Shown here in pieces: positions 1 to 8,749 of a stretch of 50,610 nt of DNA (its first letter is position 1; each line of letters begins with the position of its first letter). The stretch covers positions 1 to 50,610 of the forward strand of contig CAMBQC010000003.1 of NCBI GenBank assembly GCA_945869855.1, written 5' to 3'. The notes beneath the pieces are model-generated. The model made no database searches, was not told where the DNA came from, and saw only the letters and a program-made list of their open reading frames with translations. The translations under genes and the position numbers were made by a program. Origin of the DNA: Prosthecobacter debontii (GTDB lineage: Bacteria; Verrucomicrobiota; Verrucomicrobiia; Verrucomicrobiales; Akkermansiaceae).

Positions 1-157
1 CCACGGCGTTTCCAAGCCCGAATTCCTTCGGCACAAGCCCCGTCAACCCGAGGCTCATACCTGCACCGATCAGCACCGGGACGGAAGGCAGCCGCAACAA
101 CCGCGCCAGCCCGTAAGCGGCGGCCGCCACCGCTAACAACAACGCGAACGCCGTCAT
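1..157 (-). CDS. Cation:proton antiporter (CPA2/Kef-type), N-terminal fragment
   Basis: This is a partial gene that runs off the left edge of the window; only the first 52 residues are visible. The start ATG is at 157-155. It shares the ATGA overlap with the stop codon of the antiporter gene at 154-1797, so the two are probably translationally coupled. The visible residues form a hydrophobic helix, then LARLLRLPSVPVLIGAGM and a glycine-rich stretch. That pattern is typical of the first helices of Kef/NhaP-type sodium or potassium/proton exchangers. Being paired with a second CPA2 protein suggests a two-gene antiporter unit. Family identity rests only on the N-terminus and the neighbour. Confidence 0.6.
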   Translation of the reverse strand, partial: MTAFALLLAVAAAAYGLARLLRLPSVPVLIGAGMSLGLTGLVPKEFGLGNAV

Positions 158-1797
158 TTCAGCACCCCCATTTCCTTCAGCGTCCGCAGCTGCGCCTTCA
201 CCCCGTCCACCTTCGAGACCATCAGATAATCCGTTTCCAGCTCCAGCAGGTTGTCCACCACGGAAAGATCCACCACATGGATCGCGCACGGCACGCCGAC
301 GCTCTTCGAACGGTAGGCGAGCAGGTCGTTCGTCTCCTCGATCTGCAGGGCGCTGACGATGAGCTTCGCCTTTTCATAACCCGCCTCCTCCAGCACCGAG
401 AGGTAATCCACGCTGCCCAGCAACGTCCGTCCGGGCAGGCCTTCCAGCTTCACCGGATCAGTGTCCACTGCCAGCGTGCGCTCGCCCTTCGCCACCAGCC
501 GTTTCACCAGCTCGCGGCCGAGCGCGTTCATGCCGACCACGATCACATGCCTCTCCAAACCATGGCCGGGTTGCACGATGCGATCCGTCACCTCCGGCTT
601 GCCATCTAGGAAACGGAATCGGAACGCTCCGAGTTTCAGTAGCCATGCGTAGAGGCCATGGCTCTGGTTGATCATGTAGGAGGAAATCGCGATCGTCCCC
701 ACCCCGACGAGCGCGGTGACCAGCATCACCTCGCCGCCGATCAGCCCCTTGCCCATCGCCAGCCCGGCGAGGATGAACGAGAACTCGCTGGTCTGTGCCA
801 AGGTCAAGCCGGTCAGGAATGCCGTCTTCCGCCCGTATCCCATGCCGCCGATGATCCCGAGGAAAACGAGCGGTTTCCCGATCAGCACAAACGCCGCCAG
901 CGCGACCGTGGCTCCGAGTTGGACGTGCGCCCCGTCGAAATCGATCCTCACCCCGAGCGTCACGAAAAACACCGCGATGAAAAAGTTCATCAGCGGATGC
1001 ACCCTCATCCGCAGGTTCTCGTTGTAGGGAAGCTGCGCTAGGCTCATCCCCGCGAGGAACGCGCCGACCTCATGCGAGAGGCCGAAGGCATGCGCCCCCA
1101 GCACCATCAGGAAACACCAGGAAAGCGCCCAGATCAGCAGGATCTCCGGCGATCTCGCCGCCCAGCGGAACGGCTTGGGCAAAAGGTACTTCGAAGCCAC
1201 CAACGCCACGGCCACCAGCGCCGCCATCCCGCCGAAGGCTTTGAGCAAGCCGAACCCCACCGCCCCCGCATCCAGCCCTTTTCCGCCGGACATCCCGGCG
1301 AGGAAAGTCAGCAGCACGATCACCACCAGATCCTGCACCAGCAGCACGCCCACCGCGATGCGCCCGTAGAGGCTCTCGATCTCGCCTTTTTCATCGAGCA
1401 GTTTCACCACCACCACCGTGCTGCTGAAGGTCAGCGCCATCGCGAGGAACATCGCCTCCATCAGCCCGAAGCCGAGACCCAGGCTCAGCCCGAAACCCAG
1501 CGCCGCCATCACCGCCACCTGCAGGAACCCGCCCAGCAGCGCCACTTTCCCCACATCCCGCACCTTGGAAACGCTCAGCTCCAGCCCGACGAGGAAAAGC
1601 AACAGCGCGATCCCCGTTTCGGAAACCAGCCCCATCCCCTCTCCCAGCTCCACCCAACCCAACACCGGTCCCAACAGAATCCCGCAGAGCAGATAGACCA
1701 CGATCGCCGGCATCCGCACCGCCCGACCGACCGCCACGAGAATCGCCGCGCACACCGCGATGATCCCCATTTCCTGTAAAAAACCGACTCCGCTCAT
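154..1797 (-). CDS. CPA2 cation:proton antiporter with TrkA-N/RCK domain
   Basis: This 547-residue inner-membrane antiporter is predicted to exchange K+ or Na+ for H+. Residues 1 to about 385 are a run of hydrophobic helices with the LLLFLVGLELS and EVGAFLAG-type motifs of the CPA2 (KefB/KefC) family. Residues from about 415 form a cytoplasmic TrkA-N (RCK) nucleotide-binding domain that starts RHVIVVGMNALGREL. The nucleotide motif reads GMNALG, so the usual middle glycine is replaced by Asn; nucleotide binding is likely but not certain. The domain ends with a short tail, LRTLKEMGVLK. The gene overlaps the next one (start at 157) by ATGA and faces rph across a divergent spacer holding a REP-like hairpin. 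Confidence 0.88.
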   Translation of the reverse strand: MSGVGFLQEMGIIAVCAAILVAVGRAVRMPAIVVYLLCGILLGPVLGWVELGEGMGLVSETGIALLLFLVGLELSVSKVRDVGKVALLGGFLQVAVMAALGFGLSLGLGFGLMEAMFLAMALTFSSTVVVVKLLDEKGEIESLYGRIAVGVLLVQDLVVIVLLTFLAGMSGGKGLDAGAVGFGLLKAFGGMAALVAVALVASKYLLPKPFRWAARSPEILLIWALSWCFLMVLGAHAFGLSHEVGAFLAGMSLAQLPYNENLRMRVHPLMNFFIAVFFVTLGVRIDFDGAHVQLGATVALAAFVLIGKPLVFLGIIGGMGYGRKTAFLTGLTLAQTSEFSFILAGLAMGKGLIGGEVMLVTALVGVGTIAISSYMINQSHGLYAWLLKLGAFRFRFLDGKPEVTDRIVQPGHGLERHVIVVGMNALGRELVKRLVAKGERTLAVDTDPVKLEGLPGRTLLGSVDYLSVLEEAGYEKAKLIVSALQIEETNDLLAYRSKSVGVPCAIHVVDLSVVDNLLELETDYLMVSKVDGVKAQLRTLKEMGVLK

Positions 1798-1893
1798 CCT
1801 CGCCCCATCCTCTAACCGCCCGCGCCACCCGCCTCAACCTCCAATCGCAAACCGGAGCTTTTTGCGACGAATGCGCCGGATCGACTTCCCAAT

Positions 1894-1925
1894 CTGGGAC
1901 GACCACGGCGGGATCGTCCCTACCG
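1894..1925. repeat. Single GTAG-type REP hairpin
   Basis: This spacer element contains the inverted repeat GGGACGA (1896-1902) and TCGTCCC (1914-1920) around an 11-nt GC-rich loop, followed by TACC. Read on the minus strand it is GGTAG followed by the hairpin. That is the layout of REP sequences: a GTAG tetranucleotide 5' of an imperfect palindrome. It resembles the paired GTAG elements at 27395-27558 and lies between divergently transcribed genes. Confidence 0.6.
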
Positions 1926-1975
1926 CCCCCATTTTGGCGTTGGATTTTACCCACCCAGCCCGCACCCTCCCGCGC

Positions 1976-2764
1976 ATGACCCGCCCTGACAGCCGCACCA
2001 GCGCTCAACTCCGCCCGATTTCCTTCCATCCCAACGTCGCCCCGAACGCCACCGGCTCCGTCCTCGTCTGCTTCGGCGATACCCGCGTGATCTGTTCGGC
2101 CACCGTCGAGGAGGGAGTCCCCGGCTGGATGCGGGCGCAGAAAGTTTCCGGCGGCTGGCTTACGGCGGAGTATTCCATGCTCCCCTACTCCACCCACGAG
2201 CGCAAACACCGCGACATCTCGCGCGGCAAGCTCGACGGCCGCTCCTCCGAGATCCAGCGCCTCATCGGCCGCTCGCTGCGGGCCGTGGTCGATCTCCAGA
2301 AAATCGGCCAGCGTACCCTTTGGATCGATTGCGACGTCCTCCAAGCGGACGGCGGCACTCGCACGGCCTCCGTCACCGGCGCCTGCGTGGCCACCGCGAT
2401 CGCCTTCAACCGCATGCTGGCGGACGGACGGCTCAAGGATTTCCCCCTGCGGAAACTCGTCGCCGCCGTCTCGGCCGGGGTCTATCAGGGCACGCCCGTC
2501 CTCGACCTCAACTACCCCGAGGACAAGGCCGCGACCGTCGATTTCAACATCGTGATGACCGAGGCGCTGGAGTTCGTGGAAGTGCAGGGCTCCGGCGAGG
2601 AGGCGGTGTTCACCACCGAGCAAATGACCGCCATGCTCGACCTCTCCCGCAACGGCATTGCGGAAATCTTTTCCCTCCAGAAAATCGCCATCCTCAACGC
2701 CGACAAGGCCGAACCCGTCGATTTCGCATCCCTGGTTTCCTCTTTCGGAAAAAAATCCCTCTGA
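1976..2764 (+). CDS. rph: Ribonuclease PH
   Basis: This 262-residue 3'-5' phosphorolytic exoribonuclease trims tRNA 3' ends, using phosphate to release nucleoside diphosphates. The chosen ATG gives MTRPDSRTSAQLRPISFHPN, the usual RNase PH N-terminus (R-x-D-x-R). An upstream in-frame extension would add 72 unconserved residues. Family signatures seen are GSVLVCFGDTRVICSA, GWLTAEYSMLP, RKHRDISRGK, IGRSLRAVVD, LWIDCDVLQADGGTRTAS and LDLNYPEDKAATVDFNIVMT. The aspartates in the last two belong to the catalytic and metal site of the family. Length and motifs are normal. It is monocistronic or the first gene before the SUMF1-domain gene. Confidence 0.95.
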   Translation: MTRPDSRTSAQLRPISFHPNVAPNATGSVLVCFGDTRVICSATVEEGVPGWMRAQKVSGGWLTAEYSMLPYSTHERKHRDISRGKLDGRSSEIQRLIGRSLRAVVDLQKIGQRTLWIDCDVLQADGGTRTASVTGACVATAIAFNRMLADGRLKDFPLRKLVAAVSAGVYQGTPVLDLNYPEDKAATVDFNIVMTEALEFVEVQGSGEEAVFTTEQMTAMLDLSRNGIAEIFSLQKIAILNADKAEPVDFASLVSSFGKKSL

Positions 2765-2793
2765 CAGCCCGTAACCAAGCCTCTTGCTTGAGA

Positions 2794-2814
2794 TTTGAAT
2801 TTTGAATTTTGAAA
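2794..2814. repeat. Heptad repeat tract, three copies of TTTGAAN
   Basis: Three consecutive 7-mers, TTTGAAT, TTTGAAT and TTTGAAA, end 5 nt before the ATG at 2820 and occupy the place of a ribosome binding site. A short hairpin (CAAGC, CTCTT, GCTTG) sits just upstream at 2776-2790. This is one of at least eleven heptad tracts in the window. Confidence 0.75.
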
Positions 2815-2819
2815 CTTCC

Positions 2820-3929
<1,110 letters not shown>

Positions 3930-3939
3930 TTCTACGGAC

Positions 3940-4007
3940 GGAGCCGCGTTCTCCAGAACGCGAGCCCGCCCGCTAACCGGAAATCGCGCTCCGGAGAATA
4001 CCGCTCC
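3940..4007. repeat. GGAG-type BIME, two inverted REP units
   Basis: The left unit is GGAG (3940-3943) followed by CGCGTTCT (3945-3952) and AGAACGCG (3955-3962), an 8-bp perfect palindrome. The right unit, on the opposite strand at 3985-4007, reads GGAGCGGTATTCTCCGGAGC and matches the left unit at 18 of 23 positions when reverse complemented. Two REPs facing each other form a BIME-like element between the SUMF1 gene and the sodium channel gene. It could also act as a transcription terminator, but no T-run follows. Confidence 0.65.
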
Positions 4008-4202
4008 GCATTACGCCCGTCTCCTACTCCCAAAATCCCCATCCATCCATGCAATCCACAATGCCTGGAACACGCGCCTCTTCGATATGCTTTCGTCCGC
4101 TGCGGTTAAATTTCCCCTTTGGGCGGGAATGGCGTCATCGAATCTCCAGCTGCGAATCCAGTTGAAATTCCCGCCCATATCAGCGCACGGAACCGCACCG
4201 AT

Positions 4203-5042
4203 ATGAGTGAAACCGAACTGATCGACCTCCTGAGCCGCAAGGATGTATCCCCAACCCGCATCTGCCTTGCCCGCTGGGTCGAGTCCCGGCGCGTCCAGTC
4301 GTTCATCATCGGCGCGATTCTCGTCAACGCCGTTATCCTCGGGCTGGAGACGAGTTCCGCGATGATGGCCTCCTTTTCCGGAATCCTCATCAGCATCGAC
4401 CGCCTCTGCCTCGCCGTCTTCGTCGCCGAGCTAGCGGTGAAAATGTTCTGCTACCGAGCCGCCTTCTGGCGCAGCGGCTGGAATATCTTCGATTTCCTCG
4501 TCGTCGCCATCGCGCTCACCCCGGGAGCTGGGGTTTGGGCCGTGCTGCGCTCTCTGCGGGTGCTCCGCGTCCTGCGGCTGCTTACCGCCATCCCAAGCCT
4601 GAAAAAAGTCGTCGCCGCCTTCATCCATTCCATCCCCGGGCTGACCGGTGTCATGGCCGTAATGGCGATCTTTTTCTACACCATGGGCGTGCTCGCCACC
4701 CGCCTCTTCGGGGAAAGCCATCCCGAATGGTTCGGCTCCCTCGGTGCGAGCCTTTACACCCTGTTCCAGGTGATGACCCTCGAAAGCTGGTCCATGGGCA
4801 TCGTCCGCCCCGTAATGGAGACGCATCCGTGGGCTTTCGCCTTCTTCGTCCCCTTCATCATCGTCGCCACGTTCACCATCCTCAACCTGTTCATCGGCAT
4901 CATCGTTTCCACCATGCAGGAACTCTCCCTCGCCCCGGAAACCAACACCCACGCCGACCCCGAAGTCATAAAACTCCTCGAAAGGATCGACTCCGACCTC
5001 AAATCCCTCCGCAACCAGATCGCGAAAAATACCGGGAAATAG
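4203..5042 (+). CDS. Bacterial voltage-gated sodium channel (NavBac family)
   Basis: This 279-residue, six-helix ion channel subunit would assemble as a tetramer in the inner membrane. The S4 voltage sensor has arginines 116, 119, 122 and 125 at three-residue spacing in LRSLRVLRVLR. The pore loop carries FQVMTLESWSMGIVRP; TLESW (192-196) is the sodium selectivity filter motif known from NaChBac. After S6 (LNLFIGIIVSTMQE) there is a neck and a C-terminal coiled coil, EVIKLLERIDSDLKSLRNQI, as in NavBac tetramerisation domains. The ATG at 4203 is chosen because it starts at a normal distance before S1; an in-frame TTG at 4119 would add 28 residues unlike the family. No accessory gene is adjacent. 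Confidence 0.93.
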   Translation: MSETELIDLLSRKDVSPTRICLARWVESRRVQSFIIGAILVNAVILGLETSSAMMASFSGILISIDRLCLAVFVAELAVKMFCYRAAFWRSGWNIFDFLVVAIALTPGAGVWAVLRSLRVLRVLRLLTAIPSLKKVVAAFIHSIPGLTGVMAVMAIFFYTMGVLATRLFGESHPEWFGSLGASLYTLFQVMTLESWSMGIVRPVMETHPWAFAFFVPFIIVATFTILNLFIGIIVSTMQELSLAPETNTHADPEVIKLLERIDSDLKSLRNQIAKNTGK

Positions 5043-5114
5043 ATCCATGCGGCGGAGGAAGAGACTGTCTGACAATTTGAGACTCTCCCGTCACCAAGAC
5101 GTGAAGATTGCTTT

Positions 5115-5220
5115 CAACCACAGATGAACAGGACATACGCAGATCGAGGAATGATGGAATGCCGTAGCCCGTCCAAATCTGCACACTTCATCTGCATTAA
5201 TTCACGTTCATCTGCGGTTG
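5115..5220. repeat. Inverted repeat element CAACCACAGATGAAC
   Basis: CAACCACAGATGAAC (5115-5129) is repeated in inverted form as GTTCATCTGCGGTTG (5206-5220), with 14 of 15 positions complementary. The arms bound a 106-bp element, and the arms continue inward with GCAGAT and ATCTGCA matches. It lies in the convergent spacer between the sodium channel gene and the Gfo/Idh/MocA gene. It is probably a dispersed miniature element and may fold into a long hairpin; no coding content was seen. Confidence 0.65.
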
Positions 5221-5280
5221 GATGCCTCTTTTCTTGATTTTTCAGACGGCCATCAAAGCTCCGCCGGACGGATACCCAGA

Positions 5281-6567
5281 TCAAACCACCTTGGTCTCGC
5301 CCGGGATCGGCGCGGGATACATGCCGTCCGGGCCAGCTTTCGGACCGGGAACGGCGTCCCATGCGAGAACTTTCGGCATTGTATCGAGATCCGAGTTGAG
5401 CGCCTGTTCCCACGTGATTTCCTGGCCGGAGTAGGTCGCCATGCGTCCCATGATCGCTGAGAGTGTAGCCTCGGCGGTACGATGGGCGTCGTTGATCGGC
5501 TTGTCTTCCAAGATATGTTTCACGAGCACGTCATGCTCTGTCTGGTAGGGGTTGTTGTTCTCCCCGCGGAAACGCCAGATGATCTTGCCCGCGAGATCTT
5601 TGATCACGCCGGCCTCGGCCTTGCCCTTGGTGCCGACGATGGTCTCGGAAACCTTGGACCAGGTGCCGTTCCAATGCTTGCACTGGCTGTTCATGACCGT
5701 GCCGTCCGCGTAGGTGTATTCGACGTAATGGTGGTCGAAAATCTCGCCCCAGTCCTTGCCGATGCGCTTGGTGCGCCCGCCGATGCCGTTCGCCTTTACG
5801 GGATGAGCACCCTTGAACCAGTTACCCACATCGATGTTGTGGATGTGCTGCTCGCAGATGTGGTCTCCGCAGAGCCAATTGAAATAAAACCAATTGCGCA
5901 TCTGGTATTCCATTTCGGTCATACCCTCTTGCCTCGCTCGCGTCCACACGCCGCCGCCCGACCAATAGACTTGGCTGCTGGTGATCTCACCGATCATTCC
6001 CGCTTTAACTTGCGCAAGGGTCTCGATGTAGCTGTTCTGATAGTGCCTCTGCAGGCCGCAGACGACCTTGAGCTTCTTCGCATCGGCGACCTTGGCCGCC
6101 TCGATCACCTTACGAATGCCCGGGCCGTCCACAGCTACGGGTTTCTCCATAAAAACGTGTTTTCCTTTTTCCACCGCATACTCGAAGTGCGCGGGGCGGA
6201 AACCGGGCGACGAGCAAAGCAGCACGAGATCCGCGGCGTCGATGGCTTGCTTGAACGCGTCGAACCCATGGAAACGCCGTTCCTTGGGCACGTCACAGCG
6301 TGCGCCAAACTGCTTGCTGAGGTTGGCGTGAGCTTTCTCCATGTTGTCTTCGAAAGCATCGGCCATCGCCACCAGCTTGGTGCCGGGCACGTTGAGTGAT
6401 TGAGCGGCGGCGCCTGAACCGCGGCCACCGCAACCGATGAGAGCGACCTTGATCTCGGCGGCACCTGCCTGCGCCCGCGCGAGTCCAGGTAAGAGAGAGG
6501 CGGCGGTGACCAGTGATCCGGTTTTTAGGAAGCTGCGGCGGTCGGTCGATTCAGGTGATGGATTCAT
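5281..6567 (-). CDS. TAT-exported Gfo/Idh/MocA family oxidoreductase
   Basis: This 428-residue NAD(P)-dependent oxidoreductase is of the family acting on sugars, inositols and related polyols. The N-terminus DRRSFLKTGSLVTAASLLPGL has twin arginines at 10-11 and a hydrophobic stretch, so Tat export is expected and the cofactor would be loaded before export. The Rossmann motif is VALIGCGGRGSG. The family lysine motif EKPVAVD follows at about 143. The C-terminal domain holds NWLCGDHICEQHIHNIDVGNW, as in Tat-exported members common in Verrucomicrobiota and Planctomycetota. The substrate cannot be read from sequence. No partner gene is adjacent; it is flanked by an inverted repeat downstream and a 160-bp spacer upstream. 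Confidence 0.9.
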   Translation of the reverse strand: MNPSPESTDRRSFLKTGSLVTAASLLPGLARAQAGAAEIKVALIGCGGRGSGAAAQSLNVPGTKLVAMADAFEDNMEKAHANLSKQFGARCDVPKERRFHGFDAFKQAIDAADLVLLCSSPGFRPAHFEYAVEKGKHVFMEKPVAVDGPGIRKVIEAAKVADAKKLKVVCGLQRHYQNSYIETLAQVKAGMIGEITSSQVYWSGGGVWTRARQEGMTEMEYQMRNWFYFNWLCGDHICEQHIHNIDVGNWFKGAHPVKANGIGGRTKRIGKDWGEIFDHHYVEYTYADGTVMNSQCKHWNGTWSKVSETIVGTKGKAEAGVIKDLAGKIIWRFRGENNNPYQTEHDVLVKHILEDKPINDAHRTAEATLSAIMGRMATYSGQEITWEQALNSDLDTMPKVLAWDAVPGPKAGPDGMYPAPIPGETKVV

Positions 6568-6727
6568 ACAAGGACTCTTTTACACAGATAACAACGAATG
6601 TCTTTCCCTTTTTCACAAGAAATCCGGAACCAATGCATACGGAATGACTTAAACCGATCGCAGAAAAAAATGACGACAGCACAGCCTCAACGTCGGGTGC
6701 GCCAACCGATGATTCCGGAAAGGCAAC

Positions 6728-8287
6728 TCACTCCGCCGCCTTGACCTCGATCCTCGGGAAAACGGGGGAAGGCTTTTCGATTTCGTGGCCGCTGTGCACG
6801 AGACCCCATTTCAGATCGTCGAGCTTGTGGTCGGTGAGCTTGGGGAGCTTGAGCTGGTCGGCGAGTTTCGCGGCGGCATCGGGGAGGACGGGGGAGAGCA
6901 GGACGGCGCAATGGGCGACGGATTCCGCGAGGTGGTGGAGCACGGTGGCGAGGCGTTCCTTGTTTTCCGGGTTCTTGTTCAGTTCCCAGGGTTTCATGCG
7001 CTCGGCGTATTGGTTGCAATGCACGACGTGGCGGTTCAGCGCCTCAAGACCCATGGAAACCTCGTGGTTGTCCATCGCCTTGCGGTAGGCGGCGGTGGAG
7101 TCGATGAGGGATTGCTGCAGCGCCGTGTCGTCCGCGGTGAGCGGGCCTCCGGGGGAGATGACGCTTTCGGTGAAACGAACGCTCATGTTCAGCGCACGGT
7201 TGCAGAGGTTGCCGAGTTCGTTGGCCAGCTCGGTGTTGAACAGCATGACGAGGCGCTCGACGTCGAAGTTCGAGTCCTTTCCCGTGTGGATGTCGCGGAC
7301 GAGGTAGTAGCGCAGCGCGTCGACGCCGAAGGTGTCGACGAGCTCGGAAGGATCGACGATGTTGCCAAGGGATTTCGACATCTTTTCGCCGGAGCGGTTC
7401 CACCAGCCGTGGACAAGGAGCTGCGGCATTTTCTCATCGGAAAAACCGAGCGCGCGGAGCATCGCGAGCCAGTAGATGCCGTGGGCGGGCACCATGATGT
7501 CCTTGCCGATGATGTGGACAGGGCGGCCGGTCCAGACCGATTCAAAATCCGGCAGTGACGGATCCGGCGTGTAGCCGACGAAGGAGATGTAGTTGATGAG
7601 CGCGTCGAACCAGACGTAGGTGACGAAATCGGAATCGAAAGGCAGCTCGATGCCCCAGGTGAGTCGCTCCTTGGGGCGGGAGATGCAGAGATCCGCGCCG
7701 GTGTTTTTTTCGAGCGCGTTGATGAGCTCCGATTTGCGGAAAGCGGGGAGGATGGTGTCGTCGGATTTCTCTAGGAACTCCCGCAGCCACGGGGTGTGAT
7801 CGGAGAGCTTGAAATAATAGTTCTCCTCTTCGATCTCGGTGACCTCGCCCCATTCCGGGCCGAAGTTTCCCGCCTCGTCGCGGTCACGGTCGGTGAGGAA
7901 CTGCTCCTGGCGGACGGAGTAGAATCCCTTGTAGGTCTTCTTGTAGATCTGGTCGCGCGCGTGGAGATCGGAAAGGATGGATTGCACGCAGGTGATGTGG
8001 CGGGGGTCGGTGGTTTCCGCCCAGCCATCGTATTCCACGCCGATCTTTTCCCAAAGCGCGGAGAAACGGGCGGTGACGGTTTTCACATAATCCGCCGGGG
8101 AAACGCCTTCCTTTTCCGCCGTCTGCTGGACTTTCTGGCCATGCTGATCGACGCCGGTGAGGAAATAAACCTCCTCTCCCGCGAGGCGGCGGTAACGGGC
8201 GATCACATCGGCAAGAACTTTTTCGTAAGCATGCCCGATGTGGGGGGAGCCGTTCGTGTAGTCGATGGCGGTGGTGAGGAAGAACAT
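6728..8287 (-). CDS. metG: Methionyl-tRNA synthetase
   Basis: This 519-residue class I aminoacyl-tRNA synthetase charges tRNA-Met. The start gives MFFLTTAIDYTNGSPHIGHAY with the HIGH signature at 16-19; the second signature is EKMSKSLGN at about 300. The region between them has no Cys knuckles (KGFYSVRQEQFL), so it belongs to the zinc-free connective-peptide type. It stops after the anticodon-binding helical domain and lacks the C-terminal tRNA-binding (EMAP-like) extension found in longer MetRS. It is probably the essential single copy. A heptad tract (8292-8326) ends 4 nt before its ATG, and there is no evident Shine-Dalgarno site. Confidence 0.97.
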   Translation of the reverse strand: MFFLTTAIDYTNGSPHIGHAYEKVLADVIARYRRLAGEEVYFLTGVDQHGQKVQQTAEKEGVSPADYVKTVTARFSALWEKIGVEYDGWAETTDPRHITCVQSILSDLHARDQIYKKTYKGFYSVRQEQFLTDRDRDEAGNFGPEWGEVTEIEEENYYFKLSDHTPWLREFLEKSDDTILPAFRKSELINALEKNTGADLCISRPKERLTWGIELPFDSDFVTYVWFDALINYISFVGYTPDPSLPDFESVWTGRPVHIIGKDIMVPAHGIYWLAMLRALGFSDEKMPQLLVHGWWNRSGEKMSKSLGNIVDPSELVDTFGVDALRYYLVRDIHTGKDSNFDVERLVMLFNTELANELGNLCNRALNMSVRFTESVISPGGPLTADDTALQQSLIDSTAAYRKAMDNHEVSMGLEALNRHVVHCNQYAERMKPWELNKNPENKERLATVLHHLAESVAHCAVLLSPVLPDAAAKLADQLKLPKLTDHKLDDLKWGLVHSGHEIEKPSPVFPRIEVKAAE

Positions 8288-8291
8288 GGGT

Positions 8292-8383
8292 GTTAGAAGT
8301 TAAAAGTTATTGGTTAGAAGTTATTGGGAATGCTCGTGGCGGTCGGTATTGTCACTTTTAACAAATAACCACTAACGAATAAC
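8292..8383. repeat. Two opposed heptad tracts (GTTANNN family)
   Basis: The left tract (8292-8326) has five in-phase 7-mers: GTTAGAA, GTTAAAA, GTTATTG, GTTAGAA and GTTATTG. The right tract (8356-8383) has four 7-mers of the complementary type: TTTTAAC, AAATAAC, CACTAAC and GAATAAC. The two arms can pair into a long imperfect hairpin. The right arm encodes the last residues and stop codon of the TPR gene; the left arm is the leader of metG. Confidence 0.8.
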
Positions 8384-8704
8384 TTTTCCCCCTAGGGAAA
8401 GGATGCGGGAATTGGCCTTGGCGGCTTCGGCGTTGGGGATATCGCCGAGGCGGACATAGATCTGGGAGAGGGCGGTCCAGGCGAGGAGGTCATTGGGCTG
8501 GAGGGAGGTGGCCTGGAGGGAGGCGCCGAGGGCTTCCTTGAGGTGGCCGGTTTTCAGGAGAGCCATGGAGAGGGCGTGCCAGGAATCGAAGTGCGCGGGA
8601 TCCAGCGCGACGCACTTGCGGTAGAGAGCGGCGGCCTCGTCGAGCTCGCCAAGGGCGAGGTGGCCGCTGGCTTCGTCGTAGATTTCCTGGATCGCTTCGC
8701 TCAA
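8372..8704 (-). CDS. Small TPR-repeat protein
   Basis: This 110-residue soluble protein consists of about three tetratricopeptide repeats. The helical pairs start near residues 5, 40 and 74, with the pattern ALGELDEAAALYRKCVALDP, ALLKTGHLKEALGASLQATS and LSQIYVRLGDIPNAEAAK. TPR proteins act as protein-binding scaffolds; no enzymatic role is expected. It lies between the PpiD-like gene and metG on the same strand, with gaps of about 45 and 84 nt. The last residues (GKVIR) and the stop are encoded inside a heptad repeat, so its C-terminus may have been changed by repeat expansion. Confidence 0.8.
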   Translation of the reverse strand: MSEAIQEIYDEASGHLALGELDEAAALYRKCVALDPAHFDSWHALSMALLKTGHLKEALGASLQATSLQPNDLLAWTALSQIYVRLGDIPNAEAAKANSRILSLGGKVIR

Positions 8705-8749
8705 AATTCGGAACCCGGCATGAAGGAGGCGGGCCGGAACCCGCGCCCG

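Noticed and set aside
5482..6399. 305-residue plus-strand frame
   Set aside because: It is the complement of the Gfo/Idh/MocA gene and has no motif of its own.
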